Below, in pieces: positions 26,973 through 33,431 of a stretch of 64,000 nucleotides of DNA. Position 1 is the stretch's first letter; the number at the start of each line of letters is the position of its first letter. The notes below the pieces were generated by a model. That model did no database searches. It had not been told where the DNA came from and saw only the letters and a program-made list of their open reading frames with translations. The position numbers and the translations under genes were made by a program. Location: assembly GCF_964199965.1 (NCBI RefSeq), contig NZ_CAXMZT010000004.1:186001-250000 (forward strand). The letters run 5' to 3'. This DNA comes from JAFIFT01 sp020051095 (lineage in GTDB: Bacteria > Pseudomonadota > Gammaproteobacteria > Legionellales > Legionellaceae).

Positions 26973-27118
26973 AATTACATCCTTAATAAATAAAACAACA
27001 CTCCAAACAAGATTGTAAATAATCCTGCTCCGCTAGAATAATATAATGCATTTACTAGCACAACATTAACATTTGAGTGCATCGAAACTGTACTATTTCG
27101 GAATTAATTAAAAAGAAA

Positions 27119-28087
27119 CTATTCTGATAGCAGTTCTAAAATTTTAGGAATCCAAGTTTCTTGATACCACAACCACTGATTATTAACGACTAATTCTCCA
27201 TATTGCTTTGCCTGTATATTCCGTGTACTAGCATCTTTCCACAATCTTTTCCATAAATTTTGATGAGCTGTTTTGTCAAAATTCTTCCCCTGTTTTTTAA
27301 TAATATCTATTACCTCATTTTGAGTTAGTTTTTTATATTGTTTGTATTTAAAGAGAATATTATCAATCGCCATTCCACTGGCTGATTTTTCATCAATAAA
27401 TCGGTAAGCTCTATCAGCTTGATTTTCATGATTGGTATTTATCCGCATATAAAAGACTCGATAACTATATCTTGAATCGGTTAAAGAATCACAATCTGTT
27501 TCATAATCTGAAATAAAATCCAATAGATTTTTAGGCAATTCTTTTTTTTCTATTAGTTCATCAACTTGACCTTCACCAAAAGAAAACAGTTGTAATGCGA
27601 TCGGAGTAATTTTCTCAAGCCCATAGTCATTCCCAAATAAATTCTTCAATGTAGAATTATAATTTATGCAACACGCTTGGAATTTTGCGCTAAAAAACGA
27701 ATCAATTTTACTTGTCATTTGATGCTCAATTTCATGCCTAATTCCAATCAAGAATAACAAATTATCTTTGATGGCTTTCTCTAAAGGACAATTCTCATGG
27801 TTTAAACACTTTTCTAATTCCCAATATTTATAGGCACCATGTTTAGTTTTGATAAATAATTTTCTGGATTTTGGACTGTTATAATATCGATATTCAATAT
27901 TATTTTTTCTGAAATAAGCATGTAAAAGATATGTCCAAGCAATGTTCATCAGAACAATAAATGATTCTGATTTAAATGTTATAAGAGGATTATTGTAAAG
28001 CTGAATTGCGGCCAAAGCCGCCTCTTGTGATTTTTTTATTAACTCATTTTTAATTGAAAAAACTGACCGCTTCCTTTGTTTAGCCAT
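27119..28087 (-). CDS. DUF3644-domain protein with HEPN-like RX4H motif
   Basis: 322 residues. The N-terminal domain (about 10-130), with SQEAALAAIQLYNNP and FIVLMNIAWTYLLHAYF, is the DUF3644 pattern. It contains GIRHEIEH, which gives R117-X4-H122, the catalytic signature of HEPN ribonucleases. The C-terminal part (230-320) looks like a small winged-helix or substrate domain. Low-GC codon use suggests horizontal origin. DUF3644 proteins occur in defence-gene neighbourhoods. No antitoxin partner is visible beside it. Nuclease activity is inferred. Confidence 0.75.
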   Translation of the reverse strand: MAKQRKRSVFSIKNELIKKSQEAALAAIQLYNNPLITFKSESFIVLMNIAWTYLLHAYFRKNNIEYRYYNSPKSRKLFIKTKHGAYKYWELEKCLNHENCPLEKAIKDNLLFLIGIRHEIEHQMTSKIDSFFSAKFQACCINYNSTLKNLFGNDYGLEKITPIALQLFSFGEGQVDELIEKKELPKNLLDFISDYETDCDSLTDSRYSYRVFYMRINTNHENQADRAYRFIDEKSASGMAIDNILFKYKQYKKLTQNEVIDIIKKQGKNFDKTAHQNLWKRLWKDASTRNIQAKQYGELVVNNQWLWYQETWIPKILELLSE

Positions 28088-28146
28088 AATTTATCCAACT
28101 AAATATTATCTTTATAGTTTAGATTAATATCTGACAAATAAATTTG

Positions 28147-28186
28147 CGGCTGCGTCACTGAGGATTTATCCGCAGTGACGCAGCCG
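28147..28186. repeat. 14-bp perfect inverted repeat (hairpin A, copy 1)
   Basis: Arms CGGCTGCGTCACTG and CAGTGACGCAGCCG with a 12-nt loop, upstream of the DUF3644 gene. The core TGCGTCACTG/CAGTGACGCA recurs as a 12-bp palindrome at 35063-35093. A second hairpin follows 44 bp downstream, as it does there. Confidence 0.85.
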
Positions 28187-28230
28187 AAGGACTGCGTAAT
28201 TTTTCAATAAATTCAATATATTATTCCTGA

Positions 28231-28261
28231 TTGAGCAATCGCGTGCAACGCGATTGCTCAA
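28231..28261. repeat. 14-bp perfect inverted repeat with 3-nt loop (hairpin B, copy 1)
   Basis: Arms TTGAGCAATCGCGT and ACGCGATTGCTCAA around GCA. No T-run follows on the plus strand. It stands between hairpin A and the promoter of the ribozyme RNA. Candidate insulating terminator or protein or recombinase site. Confidence 0.8.
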
Positions 28262-28280
28262 AATAATCAAATAAAATCAC

Positions 28281-28309
28281 TTGTCCAACACAAATCGTTT
28301 TGCTAATGT
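28281..28309 (+). promoter_or_regulatory. Candidate promoter immediately before hammerhead 1
   Basis: TTGTCC (28281-28286), 17-bp spacer, TAATGT (28304-28309). Initiation would fall at about 28316, at the very start of the ribozyme fold. Both hexamers deviate from consensus, so this is tentative. Confidence 0.4.
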
Positions 28310-28317
28310 AATATTAA

Positions 28318-28370
28318 GCATAACTGACGAGACCGGTGCGATTCCGGCGAAACCTTAACAGGTCTTATGC
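28318..28370 (+). ncRNA. Hammerhead ribozyme, copy 1
   Basis: All elements of the hammerhead core are present in order. Stem I GCATAA (28318-28323) pairs with TTATGC (28365-28370). The core CUGACGA is at 28324-28330. Stem II is G plus CCGG/CCGG closed by C (one bulged A), loop TGCGATT. GAAA is at 28349-28352. A short stem III CC/GG closes a 6-nt loop and ends with GUC. Cleavage is expected after C28364. A second copy at 30530 keeps the core and changes the stems compensatorily, which argues strongly against chance. The motif is known; its placement as leader of a recombinase operon is the point of interest. Confidence 0.88.
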
Positions 28371-28374
28371 AATA

Positions 28375-28419
28375 GCCACTCTCATTCTCTAATCTTGTGG
28401 CAGAACGATAAGTCGAGAA
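28375..28419 (+). ncRNA. Conserved pseudoknot downstream of hammerhead 1
   Basis: GCCAC (28375-28379) pairs with GTGGC (28397-28401). TTCTC inside that loop (28385-28389) pairs with GAGAA (28415-28419), an H-type pseudoknot. In the second copy the latter helix is TTCCC/GGGAA, a compensatory C-G for T-A change. The loop segment CTAATCTT is identical in both copies. Function unknown. Confidence 0.7.
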
Positions 28420-28744
28420 CAAAACACCATCTGTACTTCGCAGAACCTATTGCAATAAAAGCAATGCAATTCTTTGAGAATTGAACCTAACAATACCATT
28501 TCTGTATTGCTCATGCGCAACCATGGCTCGTATAGGCTTTGTTGTATTTAAAACATTAAAACCTAAGGAGGTCACCACCCTAAAACAAAGAAGTAGCATG
28601 TAATCAGGTCAATGTAAGTTTGAAGTTTAAAACTGATTTGCCCCTGAACTGAGCCTTGAGGCTATATGCCTGGTACTGCAACCTTGCAGGCCGCTCTACC
28701 AACACTAAACAAATACCAGGGCAAATAGTTTTAGAGGTTTATAG
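28420..28744 (+). promoter_or_regulatory. Long structured leader of the recombinase pair
   Basis: About 325 nt without a gene. It contains small hairpins (CAATTC/GAATTG near 28471) and a stretch AAGGAGGTCACC near 28566 whose nearest ATG is followed at once by TAA. A multibranched fold lies at 28636-28726: arms ATTTGCCC (28636-28643) and GGGCAAAT (28719-28726), alternative arms CCTGGTA (28669-28675) and TACCAGG (28714-28720). The reverse strand of that fold resembles part of a tRNA (GGTAGAGC followed by an anticodon-like stem-loop with GCA) but has no proper T-arm. A weak GAGG lies before the first recombinase start. Confidence 0.5.
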
Positions 28745-29548
28745 ATGAGAAAAAATCAGCTCAGACAACAAGTAGATCATTATTGTTATCATGATCACAC
28801 CGGTTCATTCCGTGCTAAAAAGCACCGACATTTTGTATTACACAAAATGATTCGTGATTTATATCATATTGGGCATGTTCCCCCAAAATGGCATGGGGTT
28901 ACTCATGATCATATTATGCAACTTGTTGGACATTGGCAAAAAGAGCAGATCAAGCCCAAAACCATCATGAAGTATATGACCATCATTCGTAGATTTTTTC
29001 AGAGCATTGACCATACAATCCCTGACATTAGTAATCAACATTTGAGAATTAAAAGCGCTAATCTTCGCGCCAAGACAATCCACCTTCCAAATAATAGTTT
29101 TGAAACGATAAAAAATCCTATTGCAAAAATATTGCTCGAATTCCAAATTTATTTTGGATTAACGCTCAGCGAAGCAATGCGTCTAAATCCTGCCATTCAT
29201 ATCCAGGAAAATTCACTTTGGATTACAAGAGACATTGCCACAAACAGCCATGACCGGAGGATTCCTGTTAGAAATGATATGCAAGCTGAAATAAATAACT
29301 CACTTCAAAAACTATGCAAAGAGCAAAGTTTGATTTTAACTTATGGGTATCATTCTGTACGAGGTGCGTACAGTCATGAAATGAAAAAAATAGGTCTCCC
29401 ATCATCAAAGAGCTACCGCTGTTTTTATGCCAAGAATATGTATCCAAAACTGAGTCAAGTCTTATCCCCTTACTTGGCTAAACAAACCATCATGCGTGAA
29501 ATGGGGCTACAATCCAGACGCACGTTGTGGAGTTATCTGCATGAGTAA
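28745..29548 (+). CDS. Tyrosine-recombinase-fold protein with degenerate active site
   Basis: 267 residues related to the phage-integrase SAM_2/Integrase_1 group, with an N-terminal core-binding domain (about 1-90) and a C-terminal catalytic fold. The second box is HSVR (203-206) and a Tyr is present at 264. The first Arg is replaced by Thr (FGLTLSEAM, residue 140), and the LGH His is replaced by Gln (MGLQSRR, 256). It therefore should not cleave DNA alone. It overlaps the next, catalytically complete paralogue by 8 bp (ATGAGTAA). Likely a structural partner, accessory binder or directionality factor. Confidence 0.75.
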   Translation: MRKNQLRQQVDHYCYHDHTGSFRAKKHRHFVLHKMIRDLYHIGHVPPKWHGVTHDHIMQLVGHWQKEQIKPKTIMKYMTIIRRFFQSIDHTIPDISNQHLRIKSANLRAKTIHLPNNSFETIKNPIAKILLEFQIYFGLTLSEAMRLNPAIHIQENSLWITRDIATNSHDRRIPVRNDMQAEINNSLQKLCKEQSLILTYGYHSVRGAYSHEMKKIGLPSSKSYRCFYAKNMYPKLSQVLSPYLAKQTIMREMGLQSRRTLWSYLHE

Positions 29549-30440
29549 TACAAAATTGCGTTCGGCAAAATTTTCAATCAACGAATTGGTTAAAAAAGCA
29601 TATGGCCATTCCTATGCCAGCCAATCAGACATGCGTCATATGCTCTTTCGATGTGTGAAAGATTTACATGAGCTTGGCTATAAAATTGGCCATATAAAAG
29701 GATTAAAAGCAAAACATATCTACGTGCTCATAGATCACTGGAAATCTGAAGGAAAAAACCCAGGAACAATTAAAAACTACATGGCCAAACTACGCAAAGC
29801 AGCCTGTCTGTTGGATAATCCCAAACTTATTAAGCCAGAAAATAGTGCATACAACATCAGCCAACGCTCTTATGTATCCTCAATCAACAAGGCGATTCAT
29901 CATATTGATTTAAATAAGTGCACCGATCCTTACATTAGATTATCCCTTGAAGGCCAAATGCTCTTTGGCTTAAGGCGTGAAGAATCCATGAAATTCACAC
30001 TAAGCGAAGCACACCATGAAGATAGCTTGATCATTAAACCCAGTTGGACAAAAGGAGGTATAGGCAGAACATTAAACATCACAAATGAAGCACAACGTCA
30101 ATGGTTAACGAAGGTTTCTCAGTTAGTTCGTACAGGAGAATCTCTCATCCCATCAAATAGGACCTATAAGCAGCACTTAAGTCAGTATGAAGAGCAAGCT
30201 AAATCTATGGGAGTTAGTAAATTGCATGGATTAAGACATGCCTACGCCCAGAAACGATATAGAGAACTCACTAAATTATTTGATCCACAAAGCCAAGGAA
30301 TGCCATGTCCATTTGAAGGTGGAAAAAAATTCAACGCCATGAATCCAATAGAAAAAGCCATAGATAGAAAGGCACGTCAAATGATTAGCCTCGAATTAGG
30401 GCACTCTCGCCTGTCGATCACAAGGATCTATTGCGGCTGA
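29541..30440 (+). CDS. Tyrosine recombinase (Integrase_1 family), active-site complete
   Basis: 299 residues from the ATG at 29541, overlapping the upstream gene by 8 bp. It has an N-terminal SAM-like core-binding domain (about 10-95) and a catalytic domain with R145 (FGLRREE), K171, H229-X-X-R232 (HGLRH), H288 (LGHSR) and nucleophile Y297 (RIYCG) two residues from the end. It should perform site-specific recombination. Its partner gene is a degenerate paralogue, suggesting the two act as a mixed complex. A 22-bp perfect palindrome begins right after the stop codon and may be its site or its terminator. Confidence 0.87.
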   Translation: MSNTKLRSAKFSINELVKKAYGHSYASQSDMRHMLFRCVKDLHELGYKIGHIKGLKAKHIYVLIDHWKSEGKNPGTIKNYMAKLRKAACLLDNPKLIKPENSAYNISQRSYVSSINKAIHHIDLNKCTDPYIRLSLEGQMLFGLRREESMKFTLSEAHHEDSLIIKPSWTKGGIGRTLNITNEAQRQWLTKVSQLVRTGESLIPSNRTYKQHLSQYEEQAKSMGVSKLHGLRHAYAQKRYRELTKLFDPQSQGMPCPFEGGKKFNAMNPIEKAIDRKARQMISLELGHSRLSITRIYCG

Positions 30441-30494
30441 AAATCAATCAAAACGTGTTTTAAATTTAAAAATAAAACACGTTTTGATTGATTT
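30441..30494. repeat. 22-bp perfect inverted repeat after the recombinase gene
   Basis: Arms at 30441-30462 and 30473-30494 match without a mismatch around a 10-nt AT-rich loop; core AAAACGTGTTTTA. It begins at the base after the recombinase stop. There is no T-run, so a simple terminator is doubtful. It ends just before the promoter of hammerhead 2. Confidence 0.8.
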
Positions 30495-30497
30495 GCT

Positions 30498-30506
30498 TGT
30501 TATAAT
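30498..30506 (+). promoter_or_regulatory. Extended -10 promoter before hammerhead 2
   Basis: TGT-TATAAT is a perfect extended -10 element; no good -35 is seen because the palindrome occupies that region. Initiation near 30513 would put the ribozyme within 20 nt of the RNA 5-prime end, as at copy 1. Confidence 0.6.
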
Positions 30507-30529
30507 AGTTTAGAGTACTAGGTATATAA

Positions 30530-30578
30530 CACAACTGAAGAGCCAGTGAGAGTCTGGCGAAACCCAATTGGTCTTGTG
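30530..30578 (+). ncRNA. Hammerhead ribozyme, copy 2
   Basis: Stem I CACAA (30530-30534) pairs with TTGTG (30574-30578). The core CUGAAGA is at 30535-30541. Stem II is a perfect GCCAG/CTGGC with loop TGAGAGT. GAAA is at 30559-30562, stem III is CC/GG with loop CAATT, ending GUC. Cleavage is expected after C30573. Compared with copy 1, stems I and II differ in sequence but keep pairing, while core and loop II (TG-G-A-T pattern) are kept. Same orientation as copy 1. Confidence 0.9.
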
Positions 30579-30582
30579 AAAA

Positions 30583-30627
30583 GCCACTATCATTCCCTAA
30601 TCTTGTGGCAGAACGTTAAGTCGGGAA
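30583..30627 (+). ncRNA. Conserved pseudoknot downstream of hammerhead 2
   Basis: GCCAC (30583-30587) pairs with GTGGC (30605-30609). TTCCC (30593-30597) pairs with GGGAA (30623-30627). Size and spacing are identical to copy 1. The remaining leader to 30848 has a TTCGCA/TGCGAA hairpin near 30704 and shares ACATTAAAACCT with the first leader; no gene is seen in it. Confidence 0.7.
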
Positions 30628-30848
30628 CCTCAGTTTCGATCACTGATCACCCACCAGGGTGAAACCACATTAAAACCTCTTGTTTTAAACCTTTTTATCC
30701 ATTCGCAATTATTCTTTGCGAACGGCTGCTCTTTAAAAATTAGGCGAATCAACCAGACTTGTTGTAATCAAATATGGATAACTCATTTTTTAATCATCTG
30801 GGAAATACTTCCCTGATGGGATGGTTTTCCCAATTTTTGGAGAAAACC

Positions 30849-31034
30849 ATGAAAAATGTGAATTTTACCATCCCAAGAAAGGAATACGTATTTTTTGATT
30901 TAGCTTGTTGCATCAATGAACTTAATACCTTGCGTCATGAGTTTTCGGCACAAGATATAGAGGAAATGAAACAGCTAAGCAAGAAATTGCATTCTCTTTT
31001 AGAGGATCAACATCCTCAATTCAGTTTAGTTTAA
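30849..31034 (+). CDS. Small protein downstream of hammerhead 2
   Basis: 61 residues from the ATG at 30849, picked because GGAGA lies 6-8 bp upstream; an in-frame start at 30774 has no such signal. Acidic and mostly helical: MKNVNFTIPRKEYVFF, then a helical pair. Unknown. It is co-directional with ardA and separated from it only by a structured 63-bp spacer, so it may be an antirestriction or transfer-lead accessory gene. Confidence 0.6.
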   Translation: MKNVNFTIPRKEYVFFDLACCINELNTLRHEFSAQDIEEMKQLSKKLHSLLEDQHPQFSLV

Positions 31035-31077
31035 CCCTAAGTAGGAGTGCTTATTTCTGCTTAGGGAGTAGCACTCC
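31035..31077 (+). promoter_or_regulatory. Pseudoknot or attenuator upstream of ardA
   Basis: Two interleaved perfect helices: CCCTAAG (31035-31041) with CTTAGGG (31060-31066), and GGAGTGCT (31044-31051) with AGCACTCC (31070-31077). The second is followed by CTTTT, so alone it resembles an intrinsic terminator; the first could form an alternative or a pseudoknot. The ardA ribosome-binding site AAGGAG follows at once. Confidence 0.6.
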
Positions 31078-31097
31078 TTTTGCAAGGAGTCTTAAAA

Positions 31098-31604
31098 ATG
31101 GATACACCTCAGATTTATGTTGCATGTCTTGCAGCTTATAACAATGGCATACTACACGGAGAATGGATTGATGCAACTCAAGATGCAAACACCATTTATG
31201 ATGAAATTCATGAAATGTTGGCTAAAAGCCCCATTGAGGATGCAGAGGAATTTGCGATCCATGATTTTGAAGGATTTGGTGGTGCACAAATTGGTGAGTA
31301 TGACAGCATCAATGATGTTGCGGAGCTTGCCTCCTTCATTATGAAGCATGGGGAATTAGGTGCTGAACTTTTTAGCTACTACTCTATTGAAGACGCAGAG
31401 AGGATGTTAGAGGAAAATTATCACGGAGCTTATGATAATGAAGTTGATTTCGCCCGTGCGCTTTTTGACGACTGCTACAGCAGTACAATACCGGAGGATT
31501 TGCTATTTTATTTTGATTATGAAGCTTTTGCGCGTGATCTATTTATAAGCGATTATTTTTCGGTAGAAGCAGATGGTCAAACGCATGTTTTTTATAATTA
31601 CTAA
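31098..31604 (+). CDS. ardA: ArdA antirestriction protein
   Basis: 168-residue, very acidic DNA mimic that inhibits type I restriction enzymes when an element enters a new host. The ATG at 31098 follows AAGGAG. Family signatures: PQIYVACLAAYNNGILHGEW at the N-terminus, the FEGFGG block, the LEENYHGAYDNEVDFA segment and abundant Asp/Glu in the second half. The leader carries interleaved helices that could time its expression. A GC-rich hairpin with T-run follows the stop. Confidence 0.93.
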   Translation: MDTPQIYVACLAAYNNGILHGEWIDATQDANTIYDEIHEMLAKSPIEDAEEFAIHDFEGFGGAQIGEYDSINDVAELASFIMKHGELGAELFSYYSIEDAERMLEENYHGAYDNEVDFARALFDDCYSSTIPEDLLFYFDYEAFARDLFISDYFSVEADGQTHVFYNY

Positions 31605-31625
31605 GCCCCTTTTTTTGGGGCTTTT
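31603..31625 (+). terminator. Intrinsic terminator of ardA
   Basis: AGCCCC, seven T, GGGGCT, then TTTT, starting at the ardA stop codon and lying between convergent ardA and the AbiEii gene. Confidence 0.85.
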
Positions 31626-31629
31626 ATTG

Positions 31630-32553
31630 CTATCTTGAGTTTAATTTTTCCACCGTTGCTATAGCTTGCTCGAAACCAGGTTTTTCTAACTGATAAACCA
31701 TTTGCTCCAGAAAAAATCTCCAATGCTCTTCCCACTTTTTATCTGAGCGAAGGTAATGTAATGCTGATATTGATTTCTCATATACGCTATCAGAAGATTC
31801 ACAGCCAAACATCTCCTGCTCTTTTTCTAAGACCTTTTCCAGTACAAGGTAATAATTTTCTGTAAGGCAATTTTGTTGCTGCAATTGATGAAGATCATAC
31901 AAATGCCTGACTAAGTGCTTATCTGAGTCGCGCGCGGTTTGATTTGCATCTACGATTCGGCGTGACAATGCTACCCATTTTTCCGCTGCAGTTTCATCTA
32001 ATGCAACGCAAGGCACTGGAAAATACTGGTGATCACACTCTGCATCGCCCAAAGTTACTTTAACCATTGAGGAAATGTTCCGCATTTCAGGATTTAACTC
32101 CAACGTACCAAGAAAACAATCAATGGCAATATGGGGCTTCAAATAAATAATGCCTTGAGCACCATCAAAGGAAGCACGAATACTCATATATCGTCCTTCA
32201 TAAAAGACCTTAATATCCTGAGGTTGAACATTAAAGCCGGCATTAATTAATGATTCAACCAATGCACGCCGGAATAATCGCAACTCTCGTCGTCTTGCAT
32301 CTTTACCTAAATTGAGACAAGCAGGCTTAGAAATTACTCGGAAATCGATATCCTCCGAGAGTCTGCTTATCACTCCATAACCTTTAGAAAGACTAGTACC
32401 CCCTTGAAATACCAACTCAAAATAATCATTAGATATTCCAACTAATAAACGAATTGCTTTTGTAACGAAATAATCTTTGCGAATAAAATCTGCGGGCAAT
32501 CCTAAGATAATAGCAGTTTGACGAATTTGCTTTTCATTTAATTCACCTGGCAT
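31630..32553 (-). CDS. AbiEii-family nucleotidyltransferase toxin
   Basis: 307 residues. The nucleotidyltransferase core has FQGGTSLSKGYG followed by SEDIDFR, the metal-binding Gly-Gly/Asp-X-Asp arrangement of AbiEii/AbiGii toxins. These proteins are nucleotide-transferring toxins, some acting on tRNA, that cause growth arrest or abortive infection. Its start overlaps the antitoxin gene by 11 bp. On an integrative element it may serve maintenance as well as phage defence. Confidence 0.88.
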   Translation of the reverse strand: MPGELNEKQIRQTAIILGLPADFIRKDYFVTKAIRLLVGISNDYFELVFQGGTSLSKGYGVISRLSEDIDFRVISKPACLNLGKDARRRELRLFRRALVESLINAGFNVQPQDIKVFYEGRYMSIRASFDGAQGIIYLKPHIAIDCFLGTLELNPEMRNISSMVKVTLGDAECDHQYFPVPCVALDETAAEKWVALSRRIVDANQTARDSDKHLVRHLYDLHQLQQQNCLTENYYLVLEKVLEKEQEMFGCESSDSVYEKSISALHYLRSDKKWEEHWRFFLEQMVYQLEKPGFEQAIATVEKLNSR

Positions 32554-32995
32554 TTATACCACCTTCAAAAATCAGTTTCCTACCCTCTGCATGAATAGAA
32601 CCACGATATCGACTTTTTAATCGCACACTAAAAACAGCTGGTACCTGGGTAGTTTTCCCCGCATTATAATCGCGGATAGCACTTCCTAATTCCCATTTAA
32701 TTCCTAATTTATCTAGCGCCTCTGTTACAACTGTTTCAAAGGGCTCTGTTAGTACAGCTTGTATCTTTCTACCAGGGATACTCATAGGCTCAGCTTTGGC
32801 AAATAAGCCGTGTGCAATTTTAATGATAATGCCCTCGTCCATAAAAGTACGCAGTGCACGATTTAATCTTAATTGTGATTGATTAGAATGATCTTGTATT
32901 AAATCACTCCTTGAAAATACATGGCTGGTGATACGATCAATTTTTTTTCTTAATTCATCACGAAAAGTATTATTGTAATGGTTTTTCCTGTTCAT
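32543..32995 (-). CDS. AbiEi-type antitoxin/repressor (DUF6088-like)
   Basis: 150 residues: an N-terminal winged helix (about 10-65, with LRLNRALRTFMDEGIIIKIAHG split across it) and a C-terminal antitoxin domain. This is the partner of the downstream AbiEii toxin and is expected to repress its own promoter; two 20-bp repeats flank the promoter just upstream. Confidence 0.82.
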   Translation of the reverse strand: MNRKNHYNNTFRDELRKKIDRITSHVFSRSDLIQDHSNQSQLRLNRALRTFMDEGIIIKIAHGLFAKAEPMSIPGRKIQAVLTEPFETVVTEALDKLGIKWELGSAIRDYNAGKTTQVPAVFSVRLKSRYRGSIHAEGRKLIFEGGINAR

Positions 32996-33010
32996 AACTG
33001 ATTACCATAA

Positions 33011-33067
33011 CGTCATAAATAGTCATTTTTATTATAGCACAATATTACGTCACAAATAGTCATTTTA
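33011..33067 (-). promoter_or_regulatory. Promoter and repeat operators of the AbiE pair
   Basis: Two direct repeats of 20 bp, ACGTCATAAATAGTCATTTT (33011-33030) and the same with one change (33048-33067), lie 37 bp apart. Between them on the minus strand is TGC-TATAAT (TATAAT at 33037-33032), an extended -10 promoter. Binding of the AbiEi-like protein to both repeats would occlude it. Confidence 0.65.
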
Positions 33068-33096
33068 ATAAATAATTGATAATTTACCTCACAAGA

Positions 33097-33171
33097 AGCT
33101 AAAATAGCCTCGCGTGAGATTTGCGTGTTTGAGTACGACGCAGTACGCCATAATACGCCATTTGTAGTGGT
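33097..33171 (+). repeat. 75-bp interspersed repeat, copy 1 (GTACGMC-bearing)
   Basis: Shares long identical blocks, for example GCGTGAGATTTGCG and GTTTGAGTACGAC, and the ending CATTTGTAG, with 63633-63708 in the same orientation. It contains heptamers GTACGAC, GTACGCC and TACGCC at short spacing. It lies 53 bp before the tRNA fragment, so an attachment-site arm is plausible. Confidence 0.75.
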
Positions 33172-33223
33172 TGTTACGCAGCAAATTTCATAATAAAATC
33201 AAGTGGTTAAAATAGAGATTGAT

Positions 33224-33270
33224 GGCTCATAATCCGTTGGTCCTAGGTTCGAGTCCTAGTGGGCCCACCA
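33224..33270 (+). other. 3-prime tRNA-Met(CAT) fragment, probable att scar
   Basis: The sequence from the anticodon loop CTCATAA through a complete T-arm (CTAGG-TTCGAGT-CCTAG), TGGGCCC and ACCA matches the 3-prime half of a tRNA. The 5-prime anticodon strand does not pair (GATGG against TCCGT) and no D-arm or acceptor 5-prime strand precedes it. Such 3-prime tRNA halves are created when an element integrates into a tRNA gene. The rest of 32996-33431 holds the AbiE promoter, the repeat above and no gene. Confidence 0.8.
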
Positions 33271-33431
33271 ATAAAATCAAGCACTTACGGTGCTTTTCAA
33301 AAAACTCGAAAAATTCATGTAGACGCAATGTAGACAGATAAATATGGCAACTATTCACAACTGAAGCTAGTTGTACACTATGGAAAATAAATCAAGTAAC
33401 AACTCGTATTGATATAAAAAGGAACTTAACA

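Noticed and set aside
26975..27061. A 28-codon minus-strand frame starting with GTG that encodes a hydrophobic peptide
   Set aside because: No ribosome-binding site and it covers the start signals of the next gene; plausible by composition only.
28636..28726. Complete tRNA-Cys gene on the minus strand
   Set aside because: D-arm and anticodon arm look right but no T-arm with TTCGA can be placed and the acceptor pairing is shifted; kept only as a structured leader.
33224..33270. Functional tRNA-Met gene
   Set aside because: The 5-prime half and anticodon stem pairing are missing; only the 3-prime half is present.
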